From Candidatus Rokubacteria bacterium RIFCSPLOWO2_02_FULL_72_37 (GTDB lineage: Bacteria; Methylomirabilota; Methylomirabilia; Rokubacteriales; CSP1-6), in NCBI GenBank assembly GCA_001790315.1, contig MGCE01000066.1, positions 1 to 43,999 on the forward strand: a DNA stretch of 43,999 nt, in the 5' to 3' direction. Of the stretch, positions 26,368-34,743 are shown piece after piece (within the stretch, counting starts at the first letter, position 1; every line of letters begins with the position of its first letter). A program made the translations under genes and the position numbers. The notes under the pieces are model-generated. The model was not told where the DNA came from and made no database searches. It saw only the letters and a list, made by a program, of their open reading frames with translations.

Positions 26368-26580
26368 GTGAAGGCGGGCATTCATCCGGACTATGTGGAC
26401 ACGACGATCACCTGCGCGTGCGGGGAGGTGGTCCGCACCCGCTCGACCCGGTCCGAGATCCGGGTGGAGATCTGCTCCAAGTGCCATCCCTTCTACACGG
26501 GGAAGCAGAAGCTCGTGGACACGGCCGGGCGCGTCGAGCGCTTCCAGCGGAAGTACAGGCGCCAGACCGCGGCGTCGTAG
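26368..26580 (+). CDS. rpmE: 50S ribosomal protein L31 (zinc-binding type)
   Basis: 70-residue ribosomal protein. KAGIHPDYVDTTITCACGE, then ICSKCHPFYTGKQKLVDTAGRVERFQRKY, shows the C-x-C and C-x-x-C pairs of the zinc-containing L31 form, as opposed to the zinc-free paralogue used in zinc starvation. GTG at 26368 has a strong GAGGAGGGAG ribosome site. A terminator follows. Confidence 0.97.
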   Translation: MKAGIHPDYVDTTITCACGEVVRTRSTRSEIRVEICSKCHPFYTGKQKLVDTAGRVERFQRKYRRQTAAS

Positions 26581-26591
26581 CGGCCGCTCCG

Positions 26592-26629
26592 AAACCGGCT
26601 GGGTTGGGCTTCCCGCCGGTTTTTTGTTT
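26592..26629 (+). terminator. Intrinsic terminator after rpmE
   Basis: AAACCGGC (26592-26599) pairs with GCCGGTTT (26615-26622), an 8-bp GC-rich stem; the T-run reads TTTTTT-G-TTT. This is the clearest intrinsic terminator in the window and should separate rho-rpmE from prfA. Confidence 0.85.
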
Positions 26630-26652
26630 GCTGACCCGGGAGGCGCCGAGGC

Positions 26653-27729
26653 GTGATGCTGTTTGACAAGCTCCGCCAGATCGAAGAGCGGTCGAACGAG
26701 CTCGCCCGTCTCCTCTCCGATCCCGCCATCTTCTCGACGCCGGCCGACTACGCCCGCCTCCGGAAGGAGCACGCGGAGATCCACGAAGTGGTGGCGCGCT
26801 TCGCCGAGTACCGCGACGTGCTGCGGCGCCTCGGAGAGGCCCGGCACATCCTCGAGGAGGGCGGCGACCCGGAGTTGCTCGAGCTCGCGCAGGCCGAGAT
26901 CGACGACCTCAGCCGGCGCGAGGCGGAGCTCGAGGAGGAGCTCAAGCGGCTCCTCCTCCCGCGCGACCCGAACGACGAGAAGAACGTGTTCGTCGAGATC
27001 CGGGCGGGTGCGGGGGGAGACGAGGCCGCGCTGTTCGCGGCCGACCTCGCCCGCATGTACACGAAGTACGCCGAACGCCGCCGGTGGAAGGTCGAGGTCA
27101 TGGATGCCAGCGCCACCGGTGTGGGCGGCTACAAGGAGATCATCCTGTTCGTCCAGGGACGCGGGGCGTGGAGCCGGCTGAAGTTCGAGCGCGGCGTCCA
27201 CCGCGTGCAGCGCGTGCCCGTCACCGAGTCGGCCGGCCGGATCCACACCTCGACCGTCACCGTCGCCGTGCTGCCCGAGGCGGAGGACGTGGACGTGAAG
27301 GTGGACGAGCGAGACCTCCGCGTCGACGTCTACCGCTCCTCCGGGCCGGGAGGGCAGGGCGTGAACACGACCGACTCGGCCGTGCGCATCACGCACGTGC
27401 CGAGCGGGCTCGTCGTCACCTGCCAGGACGAGCGCTCGCAGATCAAGAATCGCGCGAAGGCGATGCGGGTGCTCAAGGCGCGACTCCTCGAGCGCGCCCA
27501 GGAGGAGCAGCAGGCGGCCATCGCCGCGGACCGCCGCAGCCAGGTCGGGACCGGGGAACGGAGCGAGCGGATCCGGACGTACAACTTCCCGCAGACGCGG
27601 GTCACCGACCATCGCGTGGGCCTCACGCTGCACCGCCTGCCGGCGGTGCTCGAGGGCGACCTCGACGAGCTGCTGGATGCGCTGGCGGCCGCGGAGCAGG
27701 CCGAGCGCCTGCAGCGGGTCGCGGGCTGA
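26653..27729 (+). CDS. prfA: Peptide chain release factor 1
   Basis: Reads UAA and UAG stop codons and triggers peptide release. 358 residues from GTG 26653 (357 from ATG 26656). The GGQ catalytic motif is at 233-235 in GPGGQGVNTTDSAVRITH, and the stop-codon recognition tripeptide is PVT (189-191), the P-x-T form of RF1, not the SPF of RF2. GGGAGG at 26638-26643 is 9 bases from the GTG and 12 from the ATG, slightly favouring the GTG. Its Gln in GGQ is methylated by PrmC, encoded next. Confidence 0.96.
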   Translation: MMLFDKLRQIEERSNELARLLSDPAIFSTPADYARLRKEHAEIHEVVARFAEYRDVLRRLGEARHILEEGGDPELLELAQAEIDDLSRREAELEEELKRLLLPRDPNDEKNVFVEIRAGAGGDEAALFAADLARMYTKYAERRRWKVEVMDASATGVGGYKEIILFVQGRGAWSRLKFERGVHRVQRVPVTESAGRIHTSTVTVAVLPEAEDVDVKVDERDLRVDVYRSSGPGGQGVNTTDSAVRITHVPSGLVVTCQDERSQIKNRAKAMRVLKARLLERAQEEQQAAIAADRRSQVGTGERSERIRTYNFPQTRVTDHRVGLTLHRLPAVLEGDLDELLDALAAAEQAERLQRVAG

Positions 27730-28652
27730 TGGCGGCGTCCGAGCGCCTCGGCGCCGCGCTCCGGGCCGCGGTCGTCCGGTTGACGGCGGCGGGCATCGAG
27801 GCGCCGCGCGTGGATGCGGAGTGGCTCGTGGCCGACGTGCTCGACACAAGCCGGCCGGCGCTCGCCCTCCGCCTCGACGAGCCGCTCCTGCCCGAGCTCG
27901 CGCGGCGCCTCGAGGCCATGGTGGCGCAGCGCGCGGCACGGATTCCGCTGCAGCGCATCGTCGGCGCCGCGCACTTCCGCGGGCTCGCGTTGCGCATCAC
28001 GCCCGACGTGCTCGTTCCTCGGCCGGAGACCGAGCTACTCGTCGAGCTCGCGCTCGACGATCTCCCGGTCCTGGGGCGTCGGCTCCGCGCGGTGGACCTC
28101 GGCACGGGGTCGGGCTGCATCGCCTGCGCGCTCGCCGCCGAGCGCCCGGACCTCGACGTGCTCGCCGTGGACCGTGTGGAAGCGGCGGCGCGCGTGGCGC
28201 GCGCGAACGCGCGCGCCCTCGGGCTCGCCGGCCGCGTCCGGGTCGTGGTGGGCGACGTCCACGAGGCGCTGCGCGCGGGCGGAGCCGATCTCCTCGTGGC
28301 GAATCCGCCCTATCTCCCCAGCGCGCTGATCGAGAGGCTCGCCCCCGAGGTGCGCGACCACGAGCCCCGCGCCGCCCTGGACGGCGGGGCCGACGGGCTC
28401 GACGTCGTTCGGAGGATCGTGGCGGCGGCGCCTCAGGTACTGCGGCCGGGTGGCGCCCTGTGGCTCGAGATCTTGGGGCAAGAGCAGTCCGTCGTCGTGC
28501 AGGAGCTCCTGGCGCGCGAGCCGGGCTTCGATGGGACGCCGGTCGTGCGGAAGGACCTCGCCGGCTTCACGCGGTTCGTCGCCGCCTGGCGGCCCGGCCG
28601 TGCCCGGCGCGGCCCGGCGTCGGCGCGTCTCGTCGTGACGGGGAGGGGCTGA
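27729..28652 (+). CDS. prmC: Release factor glutamine methyltransferase
   Basis: N5-methylates the glutamine of the GGQ motif in release factors using S-adenosylmethionine. 307 residues: N-terminal helical domain (to about 90), PLQRIVGAAHFRGL, VLVPRPETELLVE, the SAM-binding motif AVDLGTGSGCIACALA and the catalytic LLVANPPYLP. ATG at 27729 shares one base with the prfA stop, the usual prfA-prmC coupling. An Arg-rich tail of about 20 residues follows the domain. Confidence 0.95.
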   Translation: MAASERLGAALRAAVVRLTAAGIEAPRVDAEWLVADVLDTSRPALALRLDEPLLPELARRLEAMVAQRAARIPLQRIVGAAHFRGLALRITPDVLVPRPETELLVELALDDLPVLGRRLRAVDLGTGSGCIACALAAERPDLDVLAVDRVEAAARVARANARALGLAGRVRVVVGDVHEALRAGGADLLVANPPYLPSALIERLAPEVRDHEPRAALDGGADGLDVVRRIVAAAPQVLRPGGALWLEILGQEQSVVVQELLAREPGFDGTPVVRKDLAGFTRFVAAWRPGRARRGPASARLVVTGRG

Positions 28653-28654
28653 CG

Positions 28655-29908
28655 ATGGCCGCGCGGCTCGAGATCGAGGGCGGGGTGCCGTTGCGTGGCC
28701 GGGTGGCGGTGGGCAGCGCCAAGAACGCGACGCTACCCGCGCTCGCGGCGGCCCTGCTCACGTCCGAGCCGGTCCATCTGGAGAACGTTCCGGCGCTCGC
28801 CGACGTCACCACGATGGCGAGGCTGCTCGAAAGCCTCGGCGCCTCGATCGATCGCGCCGGCGCGGGGCTGATCGTGCGGGTGGCGCGGGTGGCGAGCGAC
28901 CTCGCGCCGTACGAGCTGGTGTCGACCATGCGCGCCTCGGTGCTCGTGCTCGGCCCGCTCGTGGCCCGACACGGCAGCGCGCGGGTGGCGCTGCCGGGCG
29001 GCTGCGCGATCGGCCCGCGGCCGATCGACCAGCACCTGAAAGGCCTCGGGAAGCTCGGCGCCGAGATCGCGATCGAGAACGGTTACGTCGTGGCGCGGGC
29101 GAGCCGGCTCAAGGGCGCCAGGATCACCACCGACCTGGTGACCGTCACCGGCACCGAGAACCTCATGATGGCGGCGGCGCTCGCCGAGGGCACGACGCTG
29201 ATCGAGAACGCCGCTCGCGAGCCCGAGGTCGGGGACCTCGCCGCGCTCCTCACGGCGATGGGCGCCCGCATCGAGGGCGCGGGCACGGCGCGCCTTCAGA
29301 TCGAAGGCGTGCCCGAGCTCGCGGGCGCCCGCCATCGGATCGTGCCCGATCGCATCGAGGCGGGCACGCTGATCGTCGCGGGCGCGATCACACGGGGTGA
29401 CGTGACCGTGACGGGCCTCGTGCCGGAGCACGTCTCGGCCGTTCTGGCGAAGCTCGACGAGTGCGGGGTCGCGTTCGAGGTCGGGCCCACGTGGGTCCGC
29501 GTGCGCGGTCCGGAGCGGCCGCGTGCCGCCGACGTCACGACGAGCCCGTACCCGGGTTTCCCGACCGACATGCAGGCCCAGCTCATGACGCTGCTGGGGC
29601 TCGCCGACGGCCAGTCGCGAGTGACGGAGACGATCTTCGAGAATCGCTTCATGCACGTGGCCGAGCTCGCCCGGATGGGTGCCCGCATCGAGACCGAGGG
29701 CGCGATCGCGGTCATCCGCGGCGTCCCGGAGTACCAGGGCGCGCCGGTGATGGCCTCCGACCTGCGGGCCTCGGCGGCGCTCGTGCTCGCCGGCCTCGCC
29801 GCGGCGGGCCGGACGACCGTCTCGCGCGTCTATCACCTCGACCGCGGCTACGAGAGGCTCGAGGCGAAGCTCGCGGCGCTCGGCGCGCGGATCGAGCGGC
29901 GCCCATGA
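28655..29908 (+). CDS. murA: UDP-N-acetylglucosamine 1-carboxyvinyltransferase
   Basis: First committed step of peptidoglycan synthesis: transfers enolpyruvyl from PEP to UDP-GlcNAc. 417 residues, near the norm (419). K23 and N24 in VGSAKNATLPALAAALL, the flexible loop LPGGCAIGPRPIDQH with Cys117 (the fosfomycin-target cysteine, not the Asp variant), VTVTGTENLMMAAALAEG and SPYPGFPTDMQAQ are all present. The start ATG follows a GGGGAGGGG ribosome site. It overlaps hisG by ATGA, tying cell-wall and histidine genes into one unit, an arrangement seen in several phyla. Confidence 0.96.
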   Translation: MAARLEIEGGVPLRGRVAVGSAKNATLPALAAALLTSEPVHLENVPALADVTTMARLLESLGASIDRAGAGLIVRVARVASDLAPYELVSTMRASVLVLGPLVARHGSARVALPGGCAIGPRPIDQHLKGLGKLGAEIAIENGYVVARASRLKGARITTDLVTVTGTENLMMAAALAEGTTLIENAAREPEVGDLAALLTAMGARIEGAGTARLQIEGVPELAGARHRIVPDRIEAGTLIVAGAITRGDVTVTGLVPEHVSAVLAKLDECGVAFEVGPTWVRVRGPERPRAADVTTSPYPGFPTDMQAQLMTLLGLADGQSRVTETIFENRFMHVAELARMGARIETEGAIAVIRGVPEYQGAPVMASDLRASAALVLAGLAAAGRTTVSRVYHLDRGYERLEAKLAALGARIERRP

Positions 29909-30549
29909 AGGGGCGGCTGACGCTCGCCCTGCCCAAGGGGCGGCTGCTCGACGGCGCGCTCGAGCGGCTGCGCGCGCTCGGCGTGGACGGGATCGATCCG
30001 GACTCGCGCCGGTTGATCTTCATCGACGCCGCGCGCGACCTCCGCGTGCTGCTGCTGAAGCCCGCCGACGTGCCCGCGTACGTGCTCTACGGTGCCGCCG
30101 ACGTCGGCATCGTGGGCAAGGACATCCTGCTCGAGCAGGAACCCGACGTCTACGAGCCGCTCGATCTCGGCTTCGGTGTCTGCCGCCTCGTCGTCGCCGA
30201 GCCGCGCGAGTTGTGGGAGCGCGACGATCCGTCGAAGTGGTCCTGGGTGCGGGTGGCAACGAAGTACCCGCGGCTCACCGAGCAGTACTTCACGGATCGC
30301 GGCATCCAGGTGGAGATCGTGCGACTGGACGGCTCGATCGAGCTGGCGCCGCTGGTCGGTCTCGCCGAGCGCATCGTGGATCTCGTGCAGTCGGGTGAGA
30401 CGCTCCGGGCGAACGGACTCGTCGAGGTGGCGGAGATCGTCCGCTCGACCGCGCGTTTGATCGTGAATCGTGCCTCCATGAAGACCGAGCACGCGCGCAT
30501 CACCGGTCTCATCGAGGAACTGAAGACCGCGACGCGGGTGCTGCGGTGA
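29905..30549 (+). CDS. hisG: ATP phosphoribosyltransferase, short form
   Basis: First step of histidine synthesis: condenses ATP and PRPP. 214 residues, so it is the short HisG type that lacks the C-terminal regulatory domain and normally needs HisZ as partner. Signatures: LTLALPKGRLLDGAL, DVPAYVLYGAADVGIVGKDIL, RVATKYPRLTEQYF and the PRPP loop ELAPLVGLAERIVDLVQSG. No hisZ is found in this window. ATG overlaps the murA stop; its end overlaps hisD. Confidence 0.95.
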   Translation: MKGRLTLALPKGRLLDGALERLRALGVDGIDPDSRRLIFIDAARDLRVLLLKPADVPAYVLYGAADVGIVGKDILLEQEPDVYEPLDLGFGVCRLVVAEPRELWERDDPSKWSWVRVATKYPRLTEQYFTDRGIQVEIVRLDGSIELAPLVGLAERIVDLVQSGETLRANGLVEVAEIVRSTARLIVNRASMKTEHARITGLIEELKTATRVLR

Positions 30550-31862
30550 TCCGTTCCCTCGACGCGCGCACCCTCGGCCTGGACGCGGTGGCGGCCGCGC
30601 TCGCGCGGTCGGCGGAGACGGTGGCGCCGGAGATCCACCACGCCGTGGACGAAATCCTCGCCGCGGTCCGAACGCGCGGCGACGCGGCCCTCCTCGAATG
30701 CACGGAGCGCTTCGACGGCTTCCGCGCCCCGTCGGCTGCGGCGCTCGCCATCTCGCCCGCAGAGTTCGAGGCCGCCGAGCGCGGCCTGGCGCCCACGATT
30801 CGCGCGGCACTCGTCTACGCTGCCGAGCGCATCGAGCGTTACCATGCCGCGGCGGTGCCGAAATCCTGGCGTCTGACCGACGAGCACGGCTCGGTCCTGG
30901 GCCAGGAGGTCCGCCCGTTGGACCGGGTCGGCCTCTATGTTCCCGGCGGGCGCGCCGCGTATCCGTCGACCGTCCTGATGACCGCCATCCCCGCGCGTGT
31001 CGCGGGCGTGCGCGACATCGTGCTCGTGACGCCGCCGGGGCGGGACGGCGCCGTCGAGCCGGTGGTGCTCGCGGCCGCGCGCCTCGCGGGCGTGACCGAG
31101 GGCTGGCGGCTGGGTGGCGCCCAGGCCATCGGGGCGCTCGCGTACGGCACGGCGACGATCCGCCGCGTGGACAAGATCGTGGGTCCGGGCAACATCTTCG
31201 TGGCGCTGGCGAAGGCGCGGGTGTTCGGCGAGGTCGGGATCGACATGATCGCCGGCCCGAGCGAGGTCGTCGTCGTGGCGGACGCCGCCGCCGACCCCGC
31301 GTGGGTCGCGGGCGACTTGCTGGCGCAGGCCGAGCACGATCCGATGGCGCGGGCAGTCCTGATCACGGATGCCGGCGGGCTGCTCTCCGCCGTGGCGCGG
31401 GAGATCGAGCGACAGCTCGCCGCGCTGCCGCGCCGGGAGATCGCCGCCCAGGCGCTCGCAGCGAACGGCGCCCTGGTCCAGGTCGCCTCGCTGCACGACG
31501 CCGTCGAGCTGGCGAACCGGCTGGCGCCCGAGCACCTGGAGCTGATGGTTGCGGTCCCGGCCGACCTGCTGCCGCGCGTGCGGCACGCCGGCGCGGTCTT
31601 CCTCGGCGGTCACACGCCCGAAGTCGTCGGTGATTACGTGGCCGGTCCCAACCACGTGCTCCCGACGGGCGGGACCGCCCGGTTCGGCTCGCCGCTCGGC
31701 ACGGAGGATTTCGTGAAACGCTCGAGCATCATCGAGTACTCGCCTGGCGGGCTCGCCGCCGCGGCGGCGCACCTGACTGCGCTCTCGCGCCTCGAGGGGC
31801 TCGAGGGCCACGGGCGCGCGGCGGAGCTCAGGCTCGCGAGCGAGGGGAGGGCCAAGGCATGA
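30546..31862 (+). CDS. hisD: Histidinol dehydrogenase
   Basis: Last two steps of histidine synthesis, histidinol to histidine, NAD- and zinc-dependent. 438 residues. YVPGGRAAYPSTVLMTAIPA, the GPGNIFVALAK segment, MIAGPSEVVVVAD and the zinc/catalytic region LLAQAEHDP are clear, as is RLAPEHLELM. GTG at 30546 overlaps hisG (GTGA); the end overlaps hisB. Confidence 0.97.
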   Translation: MIRSLDARTLGLDAVAAALARSAETVAPEIHHAVDEILAAVRTRGDAALLECTERFDGFRAPSAAALAISPAEFEAAERGLAPTIRAALVYAAERIERYHAAAVPKSWRLTDEHGSVLGQEVRPLDRVGLYVPGGRAAYPSTVLMTAIPARVAGVRDIVLVTPPGRDGAVEPVVLAAARLAGVTEGWRLGGAQAIGALAYGTATIRRVDKIVGPGNIFVALAKARVFGEVGIDMIAGPSEVVVVADAAADPAWVAGDLLAQAEHDPMARAVLITDAGGLLSAVAREIERQLAALPRREIAAQALAANGALVQVASLHDAVELANRLAPEHLELMVAVPADLLPRVRHAGAVFLGGHTPEVVGDYVAGPNHVLPTGGTARFGSPLGTEDFVKRSSIIEYSPGGLAAAAAHLTALSRLEGLEGHGRAAELRLASEGRAKA

Positions 31863-32467
31863 GCGTGGACGCGGCAGGCCGGCACGCCCGGATCGAGCGC
31901 AAGACCAAAGAGACGGAGATCACGATCCACGTGAACCTCGACGGCACGGGTGCGTCGAAGGTGCGCACGCCGATCCCGTTCTTCAGCCACATGCTCGAGG
32001 CGTGGTCGAAACACGGTCTCCTGGACCTCGCCGTCGAGGCCCAGGGCGACGTCGAGGTGGACCAGCACCATACGGTCGAGGACGTGGGGATCGTGCTCGG
32101 CCAGGCGCTCCGCCAGGCGCTCGGCGACAAGCGGGGGATCGTGCGGTACGGCACCGCCTGGATCCCGATGGACGAGACGCTCGTGTCGGCGGCCGTGGAC
32201 CTCTCGGGTCGACCGTACCTCGTGTTCGCCGTGCCCGTGGCGCGCCAGCGGGTTTCCAACTTCGACCTGGACCTCCTCCAGGAGTTCTTCCGCGCGCTGG
32301 CGTTCAACGCGGAGATCACCCTCCACGTGACCCTGCACTACGGCCACAATCTGCACCACATCACCGAGGCGGTGTTCAAAGCTGTGGGCCGAGCGCTCGC
32401 CGCGGCGACGCGGATCGATCCGCGTGTCGCGGACCTCGTGCCGTCGACGAAGGGCCGCCTCGGATGA
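31859..32467 (+). CDS. hisB: Imidazoleglycerol-phosphate dehydratase
   Basis: Sixth step of histidine synthesis. 202 residues, the monofunctional form without the phosphatase domain. Metal-binding repeats DQHHTVEDVGIVLGQAL and LHYGHNLHHITEAVFKAVGRAL are present, plus FFSHMLEAWSKHG near the N-terminus. ATG overlaps the hisD stop. Followed by a 37-base gap, the largest inside the his operon. It contains GGCGAGGCGAGCC just before hisH. Confidence 0.97.
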   Translation: MSVDAAGRHARIERKTKETEITIHVNLDGTGASKVRTPIPFFSHMLEAWSKHGLLDLAVEAQGDVEVDQHHTVEDVGIVLGQALRQALGDKRGIVRYGTAWIPMDETLVSAAVDLSGRPYLVFAVPVARQRVSNFDLDLLQEFFRALAFNAEITLHVTLHYGHNLHHITEAVFKAVGRALAAATRIDPRVADLVPSTKGRLG

Positions 32468-32504
32468 TGCCAGTGCGAGCCGCAACCGCAGGCGAGGCGA
32501 GCCC

Positions 32505-33263
32505 ATGATTGCCATCGTCGACTACGGGCGCGGGAACCTCGGCTCGGTCGAGAAGGCCTTCGGGCGGGTGGGCATCCCCGCGGTCGTCACTCAGGACCCG
32601 CGCGCCGTCGACGAGGCCGACGCGGTGGTGTTGCCGGGAGACGGCGCATTCCACGACGCGATGATGAACCTCGAACGGCTGGGTTTGCTGGCGCCTCTCC
32701 GGCGGGCCCTCGACGGCACCCGACCGTTCCTCGGGATCTGCCTCGGCTACCAGCTCCTCTTCTCGTCGAGCGAGGAGTTCGGCGAAGGACGCGGGCTCGA
32801 CGTGATCCCGGGCGTCGTCCGCCGTTTCCCGCCCGGTCGGAAGATCCCCCACATGGGCTGGAACTGCGTCGAGCACGGCGGCGACCTGCGACTCCTCGAG
32901 GGGGTGCCCTCGGGAGCATATTTCTACTTCGTCCACTCGTATTATCCCGTTGTAGCGGGGACCGTGAGATCGGCTTCAGTTGTAGCGAGGGCCGCGAGGC
33001 CGGCTTCAACCGAGGGTGGCCTGCCACAGGCACGTGTGGCTGCGGGCGCGCGGCGAGCCTCGGAGGAGAGCCCGTCCCGGATGCGTGTGGCTCCGGACGC
33101 GCCGACTCTGCGCGTCGCGTGGTGCGACTACGGAGTCCGCTTCGCGGCGGCGGTGGAGCACGGGCGGATCCACGCCACGCAGTTCCACCCCGAGAAGAGC
33201 CAGCGCTGGGGCCTTCGGATGCTCGAGAACTTCGCGGCGATCGTGAAGGGCGGGGGCCGATGA
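32505..33263 (+). CDS. hisH: Imidazole glycerol phosphate synthase, glutaminase subunit, with inserted repeat element
   Basis: Class I glutamine amidotransferase that supplies ammonia to HisF. Catalytic Cys79 (GICLGYQLLF), His228 and Glu230 (QFHPEKS), oxyanion-strand PGDG and interface PHMGWN are intact. The product has 252 residues against about 200-210 usual. The excess lies between YFVHSYYP (to 148) and CDYGVRFAAAV (from 207), where about 48 extra residues begin exactly at codon 32949. This DNA is a repeat related to the spacers of the tRNA cluster at 43576 and 43738, kept in frame. The site corresponds to a beta-turn loop, so the enzyme may remain active. ATG at 32505 has GAGG 7 bases upstream. 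Confidence 0.93.
   Translation: MIAIVDYGRGNLGSVEKAFGRVGIPAVVTQDPRAVDEADAVVLPGDGAFHDAMMNLERLGLLAPLRRALDGTRPFLGICLGYQLLFSSSEEFGEGRGLDVIPGVVRRFPPGRKIPHMGWNCVEHGGDLRLLEGVPSGAYFYFVHSYYPVVAGTVRSASVVARAARPASTEGGLPQARVAAGARRASEESPSRMRVAPDAPTLRVAWCDYGVRFAAAVEHGRIHATQFHPEKSQRWGLRMLENFAAIVKGGGR
32949..33101 (+). repeat. Dispersed repeat element, copy inside hisH
   Basis: 32980-33039 matches the tRNA spacer copy at 43576-43635 in 48 of 60 positions without gaps. 33079-33096 matches its 3' part (43639-43656) in 15 of 18. Inside the copy, a 30-base unit is tandemly repeated at 32949-32978 and 32979-33008 (25/30). A 17-base stretch at 33034-33050 recurs at 33085-33101 (15/17, period 51). Both periods are multiples of three, preserving the hisH frame. 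GCCTG-CCA-CAGGC (33019-33031) forms a small hairpin. Confidence 0.85.
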
Positions 33264-33982
33264 TCGTCATTCCCGCCGTCGACCTGCGCGCCGGGCGTTG
33301 TGTGCGCCTGCGGGAGGGCCGGGCCGACCAGGAGACGGTGTTCTCGGAGGATCCCGTCGCGGCGGCGCTGCGCTGGAAGGCGTGCGGCGCCGAGCGACTC
33401 CACGTGGTGGACCTCGACGGTGCCTTCGCGGGCGAACCCAGGCAGACGGCGCTGATCGCCGCGATCGTCGCGGCCGTGACGCCCCTGCCTGTCGAGGTCG
33501 GGGGCGGGCTCAGGAGCCTCGGCGCACTCGAAGCCGCGCTCGAGGCCGGCGCGCGGTGGGCCGTCGTCGGCACGCGTGCCACGCTCGACCCGGACTTTCT
33601 CGGCGAGGCCTGCCGGAAGTTCCCGGGACGCATCGTCGCTGCGGTCGACGGACGCGGAGAGCGCGTCGCGGTCCGAGGCTGGACCGAGCTGGCGGACGCG
33701 AGCGTGGTGGAGGTGGGCGGCCGCGCCCGCGATGCCGGTGCCACCGCGCTCCTCTACACGGACGTGACCCGCGACGGCACGGAGCTCGGACCGAACATCG
33801 AGGCGACCGCCGCGCTGGCGCGCGCCGTCGAGCTGCCCATCCTCGCCTCGGGCGGCGTCGCGCGCGTGGACGACCTGGTGCGCCTTGCGGCGATCCCGCG
33901 CGTGGTCGGCACGATCGTCGGGCGGGCGCTCTACACCGGCGCGATCGACCTGACCGCCGCGCTGGCGGCGCTGGAAGGCTGA
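33260..33982 (+). CDS. hisA: ProFAR isomerase
   Basis: 1-(5-phosphoribosyl)-5-[(5-phosphoribosylamino)methylideneamino]imidazole-4-carboxamide isomerase, a TIM barrel of 240 residues. PAVDLRAGRCVRL (catalytic Asp8), HVVDLDGAF, VGGGLRS, AAVDGRGERVAVRGW (second catalytic Asp) and YTDVTRDGTELGPN are typical. ATG overlaps the hisH stop. Confidence 0.96.
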   Translation: MIVIPAVDLRAGRCVRLREGRADQETVFSEDPVAAALRWKACGAERLHVVDLDGAFAGEPRQTALIAAIVAAVTPLPVEVGGGLRSLGALEAALEAGARWAVVGTRATLDPDFLGEACRKFPGRIVAAVDGRGERVAVRGWTELADASVVEVGGRARDAGATALLYTDVTRDGTELGPNIEATAALARAVELPILASGGVARVDDLVRLAAIPRVVGTIVGRALYTGAIDLTAALAALEG

Positions 33983-34743
33983 TGCTCGCCAAGCGCGTCA
34001 TCCCCTGTCTCGACGTCAAGGATGGCCGCGTCGTCAAGGGGGTGCGCTTCGTGGACCTCCGCGACGCCGGCGACCCGGTCGAGGCGGCGCTCGCCTACGA
34101 CGCGCAGGGCGCCGACGAGCTCGTGTTCCTCGACATCACGGCCTCCCACGAGGACCGTGACATCATGCTCGACGTCGTGCGCCGGACGGCAGAGGGCGTC
34201 TACATGCCGCTGACCGTCGGGGGAGGGGTCCGCTCGATCGAGGACGTCCGGCGCCTGCTCCGCGCAGGCGCCGACAAGGTCTCGCTCAACACGGCGGCGC
34301 TCGAGCGCCCCACCCTCATCCGCGAGGCGGCGGAGCGCTTCGGCAGCCAGTGCATCGTCATCGCCATCGACGCCAGGCGGGAGGGCGCGTCCTGGGGCGT
34401 GTACAGTCACGGCGGCCGCCGTCCCGTCGGGCGCGACGCGGTCGAATGGGCGCGCGAGGCGGGGGCCCTCGGCGCGGGCGAGATCCTCCTGACCAGCATG
34501 GACCGCGACGGCACCAAGGACGGCTACGACCTCGAGCTGACGCGCGCCATCTCTCAGGCGGTGCCGGTGCCGGTGATCGCGTCCGGCGGCGCCGGCTCGC
34601 TCGAGCACCTGTGGGAGGGGCTCGTCGAGGGCTGCGCCGACGCGGTGCTCGCGGCGTCCATCTTCCACTTCGGCATCTACACGATCGCGGAGGCGAAGGC
34701 GTACTTGCGCGACCGCGGCGTGCCCGTGCGGCTCGAGCCGTGA
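33982..34743 (+). CDS. hisF: Imidazole glycerol phosphate synthase, cyclase subunit
   Basis: TIM-barrel partner of HisH, 253 residues. RVIPCLDVKDGRVVKGVRF (Asp11), FLDITASHEDRD, VGGGVRS, DKVSLNTAA, IAIDAR with Asp130, LLTSMDRDGTKDGYD and IASGGAGS match the family. Shares one base with hisA and overlaps hisIE by GTGA. Because HisH carries an insertion, the HisF interface residues would be worth comparing; nothing unusual is seen here. Confidence 0.97.
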   Translation: MLAKRVIPCLDVKDGRVVKGVRFVDLRDAGDPVEAALAYDAQGADELVFLDITASHEDRDIMLDVVRRTAEGVYMPLTVGGGVRSIEDVRRLLRAGADKVSLNTAALERPTLIREAAERFGSQCIVIAIDARREGASWGVYSHGGRRPVGRDAVEWAREAGALGAGEILLTSMDRDGTKDGYDLELTRAISQAVPVPVIASGGAGSLEHLWEGLVEGCADAVLAASIFHFGIYTIAEAKAYLRDRGVPVRLEP

